Shown piece after piece: positions 16,837 to 25,233 of a DNA stretch of 64,000 bases (its first letter is position 1; every line of letters begins with the position of its first letter). A program made the position numbers and the translations under genes. Origin of the DNA: Sphingomonas trueperi (GTDB lineage Bacteria > Pseudomonadota > Alphaproteobacteria > Sphingomonadales > Sphingomonadaceae). The notes below the pieces were generated by a model. That model saw nothing but the letters and a program-made list of their open reading frames with translations. It made no database searches and was not told where the DNA came from. Location of the stretch: contig NZ_JAATJB010000003.1 of the NCBI RefSeq assembly GCF_011927635.1, positions 186,001 to 250,000 of the forward strand, read 5' to 3'.

Positions 16837-17877
16837 TCAGGCGTCGACCTTGATGACGCCGCGGCGGATCTGGTCGAGCTCGATGCTCTCGAACAGTGCC
16901 TGGAAATTGCCGTTGCCGAAGCCCTCATTGCCTTTGCGCTGGATGATCTCGAAGAAGATCGGGCCGAACATCGTCTCGGTGAAGATCTGGAGCAGGATGC
17001 CCTCGCCCGTCTCTACCGAGCCGTCGATCAGGATGCGGTTCTTGCGCAGCCGCTCGACATCCTCGCCGTGCCCGGGGACGCGCTTGTCGATCAGCTCGTA
17101 ATAGGTCTCGATCGTATCCTGCAGCCGCACGCCGCGGGCGCGCAGGCGCTCGACCGTGTCGTAGATGTCGTCGGTGGTCAGCGCGAGGTGCTGGATGCCT
17201 TCGCCGTTATACTCGCGGAGGAATTCCTCGATCTGGCTGTTGTCGTCCTGGCTTTCGTTCAGCGGGATGCGGATCGCCTTGTCCGGCGCGATCATCGCCT
17301 GGCTGAACAAGCCGGTCGCCTTGCCCTTGATGTCGAAATATTTCTGCTCCTCGAAGCCGAAGAGCGTGCGGTAGAACTCGCTCCACACCCGCATCTGGCC
17401 GCGGCGGACATTGTGGGTGAGGTGGTCGAGCAGGTCGAGCCCGACGCTGTTCTCGGCCTCCGCCTCGCGCCAGCCCGGGAACTCGGCCCAGTCGGCATAG
17501 AGGTCATGGCCGTCCTGGATGAAATAGAGGTAGGAACCGCCGATGCCTTGGATGACGGTGTCGTCCTCATCCGTCGGCTTGCCGCCATGGGCGAGCGCCC
17601 ATTCCATCGCCTTTTTGGGGTCCGCGACGCGGAAGGCCATCGCGCTGGCCGAGGGGCCGTGCTCGCCGCGGAAGGCGGCGACGCGGCCGGCATCGTCGCG
17701 GTTGAGCATCAGGTTGATGCGGCCCTGCTTGTAGCGGGTGATGTTCTTGCGCGGGTGGCGATGGGTGGGGACGAAGCCCAGCTGCTCGAACTGGCGCGCC
17801 ATCGCGTCCGGATCGGGCGAGGTGAACTCGACGAACTCGAAGCCGTTGAGGCCGAGCGGATTGGCGGTATCGGTCAT
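16837..17877 (-). CDS. hppD: 4-hydroxyphenylpyruvate dioxygenase
   Basis: 346 residues with two vicinal-oxygen-chelate modules. The three expected iron ligands are visible: His in DHLTHNVRRG, His in GEGIQHLALTT and Glu in GPIFFEIIQRKG. The last motif and the GFGNGNF tail are hallmarks of the family. The enzyme converts 4-hydroxyphenylpyruvate to homogentisate, the substrate of the next gene hmgA. The ATG at 17877 begins TDTANPLGLNGFEFVEF. The promoter candidate lies so close upstream that the transcript may be leaderless. The upstream neighbour on the same strand is an unrelated FAD protein. Confidence 0.95.
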   Translation of the reverse strand: MTDTANPLGLNGFEFVEFTSPDPDAMARQFEQLGFVPTHRHPRKNITRYKQGRINLMLNRDDAGRVAAFRGEHGPSASAMAFRVADPKKAMEWALAHGGKPTDEDDTVIQGIGGSYLYFIQDGHDLYADWAEFPGWREAEAENSVGLDLLDHLTHNVRRGQMRVWSEFYRTLFGFEEQKYFDIKGKATGLFSQAMIAPDKAIRIPLNESQDDNSQIEEFLREYNGEGIQHLALTTDDIYDTVERLRARGVRLQDTIETYYELIDKRVPGHGEDVERLRKNRILIDGSVETGEGILLQIFTETMFGPIFFEIIQRKGNEGFGNGNFQALFESIELDQIRRGVIKVDA

Positions 17878-17884
17878 GGACGAC

Positions 17885-17914
17885 CTGATACCGCATTATC
17901 GGATTTAGTGTCAA
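17885..17914 (-). promoter_or_regulatory. Candidate promoter of hppD
   Basis: On the minus strand a perfect TTGACA (17914-17909) is followed after 18 bases by TATCAG (17890-17885). The expected transcription start falls one or two bases before the hppD ATG at 17877. A better -10 match, GATAAT (17900-17895), lies between them but has only a weak -35 (TGGTAA) at 17 bases. Either reading gives a leader shorter than about 20 bases. Confidence 0.45.
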
Positions 17915-17928
17915 ATGTTACCAGTTCG

Positions 17929-19278
17929 TCATAGTCCCTCGCCGCCGACCCAATGCGCGTTGGAGAGGCGGCGCGCGACCGCCCAGGTCTGGGTGCGGAT
18001 ATCGGGCACCGCGACGATCTCCCAGAAGGCGCCGCGGGTCATCGGGCCGAGGGCGTAGAGATTGGCGTTGGCGGTGCCGTCGGCGGCGATGGTCTGGCCC
18101 TGGTTGTCGACGTCGATGCCGATATGGGCGGTGTCCGGACGGATCACGCCGCGGGCGGCGAGGCGCTGGAGCAGCGGCTCGCGGCTGCGGGCGAGGTCGC
18201 CGAGCGGGCCGGTGCAGTTGACGATGCGCTGGGCGAGGATCGTCTCGGGCGCGTCCTGCCCGCGCGGGCGCAGCGTGACGGCGATGCCCTCCGGGCCTTC
18301 GGCGAAACCCAGCGTCTTGGCTGCGCGCACCGCCAGCTGGCCGCGATCGATCAGCGCCTGGAGCCGGGCATGGACCTCGGGCGCGAGGCGGTGGCGGTGG
18401 ACGTCCCACCAGGGGCGCAAGTGGCGGAGGAAGCGGGCGCGCTCGTCCTCGCTGGCATTGGCCCATATCGGCTGGGTGAAGGGGCGAAGCTCGTCGACCG
18501 CGTTGCGCCAGCCGATCTGCTCGGCCCGCGCGCGCACCGTGCGTACCAGTTCGGATGCCTTGGTGCGCGGGCGTTCGCGGATCTTGTCCCAGTCCTGTCC
18601 CGCGGCGTGGGGGCGAGGGAGCAGGCCGCGGCGGGAGACGGCGACGATCCTGCCGCCGAAGCCGCGCGCCTCCAGCAGCAGCGCCACGTCGACCATGGTG
18701 AGGCCGGTGCCGATCACCAGCACCGTATCGCCGTCGGACAGGCCTTCGGGGACGCTCGGGTCCCAGGGATCGCCCTTGTAGCGCGCGCTCGAAAGCGTCG
18801 CGGGATCGAGCCCCGGCGGATCGTGCGGCGGCAGGTTGCCGACGGCGAGCACCGCGGCATCGGCGCGCAGCGTGCCGTCCGACAGCTGGAGCGTTGCGCC
18901 GTCGGCGTCGAAGGTCACGTCCTCGACTTCGCCGCGGACGAGGCGCAGGCGATCGGGATAGCGGGCGAGCGCTTCGCCCAGCATCTCGCGCAGATATTCG
19001 CCATAGACGCGGCGCGGCACGAAGCTGGCGGCGGCATGCTCCACCCCGCGCGCCTCCAGCCAGCGGACGAGATGGCTGGGATCGTCCGGGAAGGCGCTCA
19101 TGTTCGCGGCGCGGACGTTGAGCAGGTGCGAGGGGTGGGCAGCGCCATAGGCGAGCCCGGTGCCCGCCACCGGCGCACGCTCGATCAGCGTCGCGCGCGG
19201 ACCTTCGTGGCGGATCAGGTTGATTGCCTGGAGCGTGCCCGAAAAGCCCGCGCCGATAATGGCGACGTGTTCGATCAT
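17929..19278 (-). CDS. FAD/NAD(P)-binding protein (NAD_binding_9 type)
   Basis: 449 residues starting IEHVAIIGAGFSGTLQAINLI, an FAD-type Rossmann motif, with an internal second dinucleotide site VLVIGTGLTMVDVALLL near residue 165. The overall arrangement, including INCTGPLGD and the end DTAHIGIDVDNQGQTI … YALGPMTRGAFWEIVAVPDIR, fits the HI0933/NAD_binding_9 oxidoreductase group related to ornithine-monooxygenase-like flavoproteins. The reaction is unknown. The ATG at 19278 directly precedes the Rossmann fold; longer frames upstream are spacer. The gene stands on the same strand as hppD but 51 bases upstream of it. Confidence 0.8.
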   Translation of the reverse strand: MIEHVAIIGAGFSGTLQAINLIRHEGPRATLIERAPVAGTGLAYGAAHPSHLLNVRAANMSAFPDDPSHLVRWLEARGVEHAAASFVPRRVYGEYLREMLGEALARYPDRLRLVRGEVEDVTFDADGATLQLSDGTLRADAAVLAVGNLPPHDPPGLDPATLSSARYKGDPWDPSVPEGLSDGDTVLVIGTGLTMVDVALLLEARGFGGRIVAVSRRGLLPRPHAAGQDWDKIRERPRTKASELVRTVRARAEQIGWRNAVDELRPFTQPIWANASEDERARFLRHLRPWWDVHRHRLAPEVHARLQALIDRGQLAVRAAKTLGFAEGPEGIAVTLRPRGQDAPETILAQRIVNCTGPLGDLARSREPLLQRLAARGVIRPDTAHIGIDVDNQGQTIAADGTANANLYALGPMTRGAFWEIVAVPDIRTQTWAVARRLSNAHWVGGEGL

Positions 19279-19381
19279 GGGTGCGGCTCCCCCGATGCCG
19301 GCGTCAGATTTGGTAGTCGAGCTGCCACCCGGGCCGGCGGAAGGCGGGGGCTGAAACTTCACAGCGCTTCTTACACGTCAT

Positions 19382-19415
19382 CCCCTCCCCCGACCCCTCC
19401 CGCAAGCGGGAGGGG
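19382..19415. repeat. Hairpin repeat family C, single unit
   Basis: CCCCTCCCCCGACCCCTCCC followed by GCAAGCGGGAGGGG, the same palindrome as the right half of the copy at 15243-15263. It lies just after the stop of the downstream-oriented oxidoreductase gene (19425), where it could help end that transcript. Confidence 0.7.
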
Positions 19416-19424
19416 AGCGCGAGA

Positions 19425-20294
19425 TCACAGCTTGGCGATCGTCTCGGCCAGCGCGGTCACGTCGACGTCGCTGCCTTCGGTCTTCACGGTCTCGGTGAGG
19501 TGCGCGCGGACCAGGTCGAGCAGCGGCAGCTTCGCGCCGACCGCCTCCGCTGCTTCCCCGGCGAGGCGCATGTCCTTGAGGCCGAGCGGCGCGGCGAAGC
19601 CGGCGGGGCGGTGGCGGCGCTCGGCGATCGGCGGGCCATAGACCTTGTGGATCGCGCCGTCGAAGATCGTGCCCGAGAACACCTCCAGCATCTTCTCGCG
19701 CGCCACGCCGCCCTTCTCGCCGAGCGACATCGCCTCGCCATAGGCCTCGACCGTCGCCATGATCATGAAGTTGCCGGCGAGCTTCACCAGGTTCGCGGCC
19801 GAGGGCTTGTCGCCCATCGGGAAGGTGACGCGGCCGAGCGCGTCGAGGATCGGCGCAGCGGCCTCCATCGCCTCGGGCGACCCTGCGGCGACGATGGCGA
19901 GCTTGCCCTGCGCGGCGACCGGCGGGCGGCCGAACACGGGTGCCGAGACGAAGCGGTGGCCTGCCGCTGCATGGCGTTCCGCCAGCTTGTCGGCGGTGGC
20001 GACGGCGATGGTGCTGTGCGAGAGATGCAGCGCGCCCGGCGCCATGCCGGCGAGGATGCCGTCCGCGCCCTCGAGGATCGCCTCCAGCGCCGCGTCGTCC
20101 GCCACCATGGTCAGCACGGCCTGCGCGCCGTCGGCGGCTTCGCGGGGCGTGCGGGCGAGGCGGGCGCCGCGTGTCGTGAGCGGTTCGGCCTTGTCGGGCG
20201 AGCGGTTCCAGACGGTGAGCGTGTGCCCGGCATCGAGCAATGCGCCCGCCATGCCGATCCCCATCTGTCCGAGCCCGAGAAATGCGAGGTCCAT
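19425..20294 (-). CDS. NAD(P)-dependent beta-hydroxyacid-dehydrogenase-family oxidoreductase
   Basis: 289 residues with the cofactor motif GLGQMGIGMAG at residues 7-17, the WNRS segment after beta-2 (an Arg there usually means NADPH), and the catalytic-lysine region VKLAGNFMIMATVEAYGEAM near residue 170. The substrate loop reads SAPVFGRPPVAAQGKL instead of the SGG loop of 3-hydroxyisobutyrate dehydrogenase, so it belongs to a subgroup closer to glyoxylate/semialdehyde or imine reductases. The reaction is therefore open. It lies 57 bases downstream of mprF on the same strand and may be read through from it. Confidence 0.83.
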   Translation of the reverse strand: MDLAFLGLGQMGIGMAGALLDAGHTLTVWNRSPDKAEPLTTRGARLARTPREAADGAQAVLTMVADDAALEAILEGADGILAGMAPGALHLSHSTIAVATADKLAERHAAAGHRFVSAPVFGRPPVAAQGKLAIVAAGSPEAMEAAAPILDALGRVTFPMGDKPSAANLVKLAGNFMIMATVEAYGEAMSLGEKGGVAREKMLEVFSGTIFDGAIHKVYGPPIAERRHRPAGFAAPLGLKDMRLAGEAAEAVGAKLPLLDLVRAHLTETVKTEGSDVDVTALAETIAKL

Positions 20295-20351
20295 GCGTGT
20301 CTCCCTGGTTACGCCGCCGCATGTGGGGTGCGGGGCCTGGAACCCAAGGGG

Positions 20352-22943
20352 TTATCCGCCGATCAGTATGGTCGCATCGATCAGCGCCCGTGGGACGGAA
20401 ACGCCCGGCGTGGTGCCGATATAGCGCGGGATCCAGCTCGGCCCGAATTTCTGCTTGAACGCGCGTAGTCCGGAAAAGCCGTAGATCCGCTCGCCATGGC
20501 CGTAGACCGCCGCCCCCAGCCGCGACCAGATCGGCGCGAGCGGGCCGGGCTTGAGGCCGGAGAGCGGCGCCATGCCGAGGTTGAAGCGCTGAAACCCCTG
20601 TGCCGCGCCATATTGCAGCAGCCGCACGAACAGCAGGTCCATCGCGCCATAGGGCGTGTCCGGCCGGTGGCGCATCAGGTCGACCGAGATTTCCTCGCGG
20701 TTGGGCGTCTCCCACAGATTGGCGAAGGCGACGACCGCGCCCTCCAGCCGCAGCACCGCGCAGTCGAAATGCGCAAGATAGTCGGCATCGAAGCGGCCGA
20801 GGCTGAAGCGCTTCTCCGCACCCGGCTTGTCCGCCAGCCAGGCATCGGAGACGCGCTGGAGTTCGGGGAGGAGGGCAGGCACCTGCGCGGCGGGCACCAC
20901 CTCGAACACCAGCCCCTCGCTGGTCGCCCGCTTCACCGAATAGCGCAGCGACTTGAACTGGCCGCCCTTGAGGTCATAGCCCTGGCGGAGATCGACGACC
21001 GCCTCCTCGCCATATTTGAGCGGCTGGAGGCCGAGCTCGACGACCAAAGGCAGCATCGCCGCGCTGACCTGGAACAGGCAGAGCCGCCCCCGCGCGGCGT
21101 CGCAGCGGCGGCGGATTTCCCAGATCAGCTCGGACCAGGCTTCCTCGGGGCCGACGGGATCGCCCATCACGATCCAGGTGCGGCCCTGCACGCGGTACAT
21201 CAGGAAGGCGTCGCCCGCGGTGGAGACGAGGAAGTCCTTGTCGCCGGTATAGGCCAGCATCGCGTCGGCGCGGCTGGTGGCGGCGATCGCCCGCGCGGCG
21301 ACCTGCGGGTCGAGCGCCTGGTGCTCGCGGACCCGCGGGGCGGCGGACATCAGCCGCCAGAAGGCCCAGCCGACCAGCAGCATCGTCGCGCCCAGCGTCG
21401 CGCGCAGGAAGCGAGGCGCGTTGCCGCGCCAGGCGAAGTCCCACCACAGGTCGTCGCTGTACGGCACGCGCTTGTAGGCGAAGAAGCCGGCCCAGGCGCT
21501 CAAGAGCAGCGCGATCAGCGCCGCCGCCCACCACCAGCGCGCGACCGGGGCGGAGCCGATTCCGGCGCTGCGATAGAAGCCGGGGCGGGCATATTGGAGG
21601 AGCCCGGCGACGATCAGCAGCACCGTCGCTTCCTCGTAATCGATGCCCTTGGCGATCGAGAACACCGCACCCGCCACCAGCAGTAGCCGCGCGGCATGGA
21701 AGCCGCTCTTGAGCCGCGCCTGCACCGCCGGGGCAATCAGCAGCAGCGCGGTGCCGACCAGGCTCGCGGCGAAGTGCGAGCCCTCGACGAAGGGCAGCGG
21801 CAGGATGTCGTGCAAGGGGTGCATCCGGCCATGCGCCGGCGGCAGCGCGCCCGAGACGAGCAGCACCAGCCCGCCGCCGAACACCAGCAGCGCGAGCAGC
21901 GGCGGTACCAGCGCCTGGCCGATCCGGTGCGCGACGCTCAGCCCCGTCGCGATCGGACGGCGCAGCCGTCGTCCCTCGATGCCGACCAGCAGCGCGCCGG
22001 CGACGAGCAACGGGAGGAGGTAGTAGACCAATCGGTAGAGCAGCAGCGCCGCGAACAGGTCGCTGCGGCCGATCGGCACCAGCGCCAGCATCACCGCCTC
22101 GAACACGCCGATCCCGCCCGGCACATGGGTGACCAGCGCGATCACGATGGCGAGCGCATAGGCGAGGAAGAAGCTGCCGATCAGCGCCGGATCGGCATGG
22201 GGGATCAGCACGAACAGCGCGCCCGAGGCGCAGGCGAGGTCGAGCGCGGCGGTGCCGATCTGGCCGGCCATCAGCGGTGCGCGCGGCAGCGGCAGGCTGG
22301 CGGCGCCGAGGCGCAGCTCGGCCAATCCGCGGGCGCGGGCCACGAACAGCGCGGCGAAGGCGAGCAGCACCGCCAGCCCCGCGCCGTGGAGCAGCGACAT
22401 CGGTAGCGTCTGGCCGAAGAGCGTGAGCGGCTGCGGCGCGGCGAGCAGCGCGATGGCGGTCACTGCGAACACGCCGCTCCAGAAGGTGGCGCCTGCGATC
22501 AGCGTGATGCGCGCGACGTCGGCGAAGTCGAGCCCCGCCGCGCCGTACGCCCGCAGCCGCGCCGTGCCGGCGGTGAGCAGCGACAGGCCGAGATTATGGC
22601 TGATCGTGTAGCTGGTGAACGAGGCCAGCGCTGCGGTCCGCCACGGCAGCCGCTGGCCGATCGCCCGCACGGCGAACCAGTCGTAGAGGGTGAGTGCAAG
22701 ATAGGAGGCGGCGGTGAGCGCCAGCGCGGCCGCCAGTCGGGCGGGTTCGATCCGGTGCAGCGCATGCCGCACGTCGCGGAGGTGCACCTCGGCGAGGATC
22801 GCGCGCACCGCCTCGAACCCCAAAGCCGCCAGCGCCAGCGTGACCAGGATCAGCAGCGGCCGGCGATGGCGCGCGAGCCAGGCCAGCGGACCCGGTGCGG
22901 TCGACGGCTCGTCCTCCGGCGCGTCGATTTCGGCGATCTGCAT
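20352..22943 (-). CDS. mprF: Bifunctional lysylphosphatidylglycerol flippase/synthetase
   Basis: 863 residues. The first ~540 form many membrane segments of the flippase domain, including the loop HVPGGIGVFEAVML. The C-terminal ~320 residues are the cytoplasmic synthetase (DUF2156, GNAT-like) with DKDFLVSTAGDAFLMYRVQGR, MGDPVG and PNREEISVDLMRHRPDTPYGAMD. It transfers lysine from Lys-tRNA to phosphatidylglycerol and flips the product to the outer leaflet, lowering surface charge and aiding resistance to cationic peptides and acid. The start has GGGGGAG seven bases upstream. It is preceded on the same strand by a VirJ/AcvB-type hydrolase gene. Confidence 0.93.
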   Translation of the reverse strand: MQIAEIDAPEDEPSTAPGPLAWLARHRRPLLILVTLALAALGFEAVRAILAEVHLRDVRHALHRIEPARLAAALALTAASYLALTLYDWFAVRAIGQRLPWRTAALASFTSYTISHNLGLSLLTAGTARLRAYGAAGLDFADVARITLIAGATFWSGVFAVTAIALLAAPQPLTLFGQTLPMSLLHGAGLAVLLAFAALFVARARGLAELRLGAASLPLPRAPLMAGQIGTAALDLACASGALFVLIPHADPALIGSFFLAYALAIVIALVTHVPGGIGVFEAVMLALVPIGRSDLFAALLLYRLVYYLLPLLVAGALLVGIEGRRLRRPIATGLSVAHRIGQALVPPLLALLVFGGGLVLLVSGALPPAHGRMHPLHDILPLPFVEGSHFAASLVGTALLLIAPAVQARLKSGFHAARLLLVAGAVFSIAKGIDYEEATVLLIVAGLLQYARPGFYRSAGIGSAPVARWWWAAALIALLLSAWAGFFAYKRVPYSDDLWWDFAWRGNAPRFLRATLGATMLLVGWAFWRLMSAAPRVREHQALDPQVAARAIAATSRADAMLAYTGDKDFLVSTAGDAFLMYRVQGRTWIVMGDPVGPEEAWSELIWEIRRRCDAARGRLCLFQVSAAMLPLVVELGLQPLKYGEEAVVDLRQGYDLKGGQFKSLRYSVKRATSEGLVFEVVPAAQVPALLPELQRVSDAWLADKPGAEKRFSLGRFDADYLAHFDCAVLRLEGAVVAFANLWETPNREEISVDLMRHRPDTPYGAMDLLFVRLLQYGAAQGFQRFNLGMAPLSGLKPGPLAPIWSRLGAAVYGHGERIYGFSGLRAFKQKFGPSWIPRYIGTTPGVSVPRALIDATILIGG

Positions 22944-23024
22944 CCAACTCCCCCAACGGCGCCTTTCCCTTGCGCCCGCCCGCCTTACTCCGCCCGAGCG
23001 GCGCCGGGCAATCGACGCGGCCGA

Positions 23025-23792
23025 TTATGGCGCAGGCACGTCCAAATGCGTGCCGAGCACCGGGGCGAGCGCCGCGAACACGGTGCGGACCAGCAGGTCA
23101 TGGTCCATCCGCAGGAAATGGCCGCCGGGCAGGGTGATGCGGCGGACATTGGGGGCGAGCAGCGTGGGGCACAGGCTGTCGGTCTCGTCTTGCCCCCGGA
23201 TGCAGGTGACCGGCAGCCAGTCGAGCGCGCGCGCCGAGGCGGCATCGGCATCGGGCGCGCCGACATAGGCGAAGCCGAGCGGGTCCGCGCGGAAATAGGC
23301 GTCGGTGCCGGGCACGACGAGCACCAGCGCGGCGACCTGGGCCCGGAGCGCGGGGGGGAGCGAGGCCAGGGCAACACGGGCCATATCGGCGCCGAAGGAC
23401 TGGCCGATGACGATCACCCTGGTCGCGCCCGAGCGGCGCTGCGCTTCGCGGATCGCGTGGATCAGCAGCGCCTGCACCTCGGCATGGGTCTTGCGCTGGG
23501 CAAAGGCAGTCGAGCTCGCCACCGCATAGACCGGCACCCCGGCCTCGGCGAGCGCCTCGACGACGTAGGAGCCCATGCCGTAGCGAAGCCCCATGTCCCC
23601 GGAAAGGAACACCGCGGCGACCGGTGCGGTGCCGGGGCGTTCGGGCATGCCGTAGAGATGGACCGGATCGCGATCGAGGAAGCCGGCACTCCAATAGACC
23701 CCGAAGGCAATCGCGGCGAGCAGCGCGACGAAGGCGGCCGCCCAGCGCTTCCAGGCGAGACGGCGGGTGCGGGGGGAGGGTGTCGCCATCAT
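23025..23792 (-). CDS. VirJ/AcvB-family periplasmic hydrolase
   Basis: 255 residues: an N-terminal membrane anchor or signal (about residues 14-36), then an alpha/beta hydrolase with nucleophile motif GQSFGAD near residue 132, a FLSGDMGLRYG oxyanion-type loop and a terminal catalytic-His candidate in PGGHFLRMDHD. This is the bacterial virulence protein VirJ domain. The two-domain relative AcvB of Agrobacterium hydrolyses lysyl-phosphatidylglycerol and is encoded beside the synthase. Here a single-domain version sits directly upstream of mprF (81-base gap), so the same function is likely. The order, hydrolase first, is the reverse of the Agrobacterium lpiA-acvB arrangement. Confidence 0.85.
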   Translation of the reverse strand: MMATPSPRTRRLAWKRWAAAFVALLAAIAFGVYWSAGFLDRDPVHLYGMPERPGTAPVAAVFLSGDMGLRYGMGSYVVEALAEAGVPVYAVASSTAFAQRKTHAEVQALLIHAIREAQRRSGATRVIVIGQSFGADMARVALASLPPALRAQVAALVLVVPGTDAYFRADPLGFAYVGAPDADAASARALDWLPVTCIRGQDETDSLCPTLLAPNVRRITLPGGHFLRMDHDLLVRTVFAALAPVLGTHLDVPAP

Positions 23793-23847
23793 TGCGCCTT
23801 AGGCTGGTGGAGATGAAGGGAGGCTGAAGGGAGGGGAATACACTTTT

Positions 23848-24016
23848 AGCCCCTCCTCCTTGGAGGAGGGGTTGGGGGCGGAGGGATTCCAGAACGTCGG
23901 TTGGTCTCTGCGAGACACGGCCCCACCCCAACCCAGCGTCAGGTCGGTCCGCCTCCCAGGCGGACCTGAACCGCGCGGGGCGCGGTTCATCTGCCGCTCC
24001 TGAAGGGGAGGGGCTT
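23848..24016. repeat. Complex intergenic hairpin region
   Basis: The 242-base spacer between the channel and hydrolase genes holds no gene. It carries CCCCTCCTCCTTGGAGGAGG (from 23850), a GTCCGCCTCCCAGGCGGAC hairpin near 23946 and paired CCGCGC/GCGCGG arms, ending in GAAGGGGAGGGG. The outer arms resemble repeat families A and C but differ in sequence. It may end transcription of the channel gene. Confidence 0.55.
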
Positions 24017-24034
24017 GAGCGCTGCCCCACCCCC

Positions 24035-25117
24035 TCAAAACTTGTTCCGCCCGGCCCGGATCTCCGCCCGCGACGTGAACAGCGCCCGCGCGCCGGCGGC
24101 GACGTCGCGCATCACTACCACCGCCTTGTCGCCCGCCTCCAGCCGCTCGTCGCGGGCGGGGCGGGGGATCGAGCGGCCGTCGGCGCGGTCGATCTGTACG
24201 ATGAACACGCTGCCTTCGGCGCGGCGCTCGGCTTCCTCGATGCTCAGCCCGTCCATGGTCGCCCCCCTTGCGACCTCGATCAGCTCGACCTCGAGCCCCA
24301 GCGCGCCGAGCTCGCGCCGCAGCCGGGCGAGCTCGGCATCGCCCTGCACCTGCTGGCTGTGCGGGTAGAGGATCATCCGCGCCATCGCCTCGGCGCCGAT
24401 ATGGGTGGGGAAGACGACGCGGTCGGCGCCGGCATGGATCAGCTTGCGTTCGGTGGTCGGCGCCTCGCCGCGGGCGATGATCTCCAGTCCGGCGTTGAGG
24501 TTGCGTGCGCTCAGCGTGATGAACACATTCGCGGCATCGTCGGGCAGCACCGTCGCCAGTGCCCGGGCGCGCTGGATGCCGGCGGCGATCAGCACCTCCT
24601 CCTCGGTCGCGTCGCCGGCGAGGGTGCATAGCCCCGCCGCCTCCGCCTCGGCGCGCTTTTCCGGGCCGCGCTCGATCACCACCACCGGCACGGCGGCGCG
24701 GGAGAGATCGCGGGCGAGCATCAGCCCGATCCGGCCATAGCCGCAGATCACGACATGGTCGGCGAGCTTGTCGATGCGGCTCTGCATGCGGGTTGCTCCG
24801 AAAATACTCTGCAATTGCAGCACGGTGAAGAACTGGACGAGCGCGCTGGTGAGCAGGATCATGCCGGTGCAGCCCAGCACCATCGTCCCCATGGTCAGCG
24901 CGTGGAGATAGGGGGTGTCGATCGGCCGGATCTCGCCATAGCCGACGGTGTAGATGGTCAGCACGACCATGTAGCTCGCGTCGACGAAGCTCCAGCCCGC
25001 CGCCATGTAGCCGATCGTCGCCAGCACCGCGACCGCGAGGACGAACAGCAGGATCGAAACCAGGTTGCGTGTCGGCGAGCCGAGCACTTGTTCCGCTTCT
25101 GAAAGAATCCCCCGCAT
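24035..25117 (-). CDS. Potassium channel with regulatory TrkA-N (RCK) domain
   Basis: About 360 residues. Two membrane helices flank a pore loop with the selectivity filter TVGYG at residues 57-61. The cytoplasmic part has an NAD-binding RCK domain (VVICGYGRIGLMLARDL near residue 122) and a C-terminal TrkA-C-like region. Such two-helix channels tetramerise and gate potassium flow in response to a ligand bound at the RCK ring. I prefer the ATG at 25117, just before the first helix; an ATG at 25189 would add 24 residues, but that stretch has poor third-position GC and would leave only 44 bases to the divergent gene. No clear ribosome site marks either start. Confidence 0.85.
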   Translation of the reverse strand: MRGILSEAEQVLGSPTRNLVSILLFVLAVAVLATIGYMAAGWSFVDASYMVVLTIYTVGYGEIRPIDTPYLHALTMGTMVLGCTGMILLTSALVQFFTVLQLQSIFGATRMQSRIDKLADHVVICGYGRIGLMLARDLSRAAVPVVVIERGPEKRAEAEAAGLCTLAGDATEEEVLIAAGIQRARALATVLPDDAANVFITLSARNLNAGLEIIARGEAPTTERKLIHAGADRVVFPTHIGAEAMARMILYPHSQQVQGDAELARLRRELGALGLEVELIEVARGATMDGLSIEEAERRAEGSVFIVQIDRADGRSIPRPARDERLEAGDKAVVVMRDVAAGARALFTSRAEIRAGRNKF

Positions 25118-25233
25118 CGCGTCGATAAGGGCATGCGAAACGCGGCTTGTCCATCGGGGTTGGCCCGCAGCGGCAACCGCAAGGCGCATGCGAACGTTTA
25201 GCCTGGATCAGGTGAAGGATCGGGAGAGGCTGC

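Noticed and set aside
25118..25189. 24 extra N-terminal residues of the potassium channel from an upstream ATG
   Set aside because: Weak third-position GC, no ribosome site and crowding of the divergent promoter; the shorter start fits the first helix better, but this is not certain.
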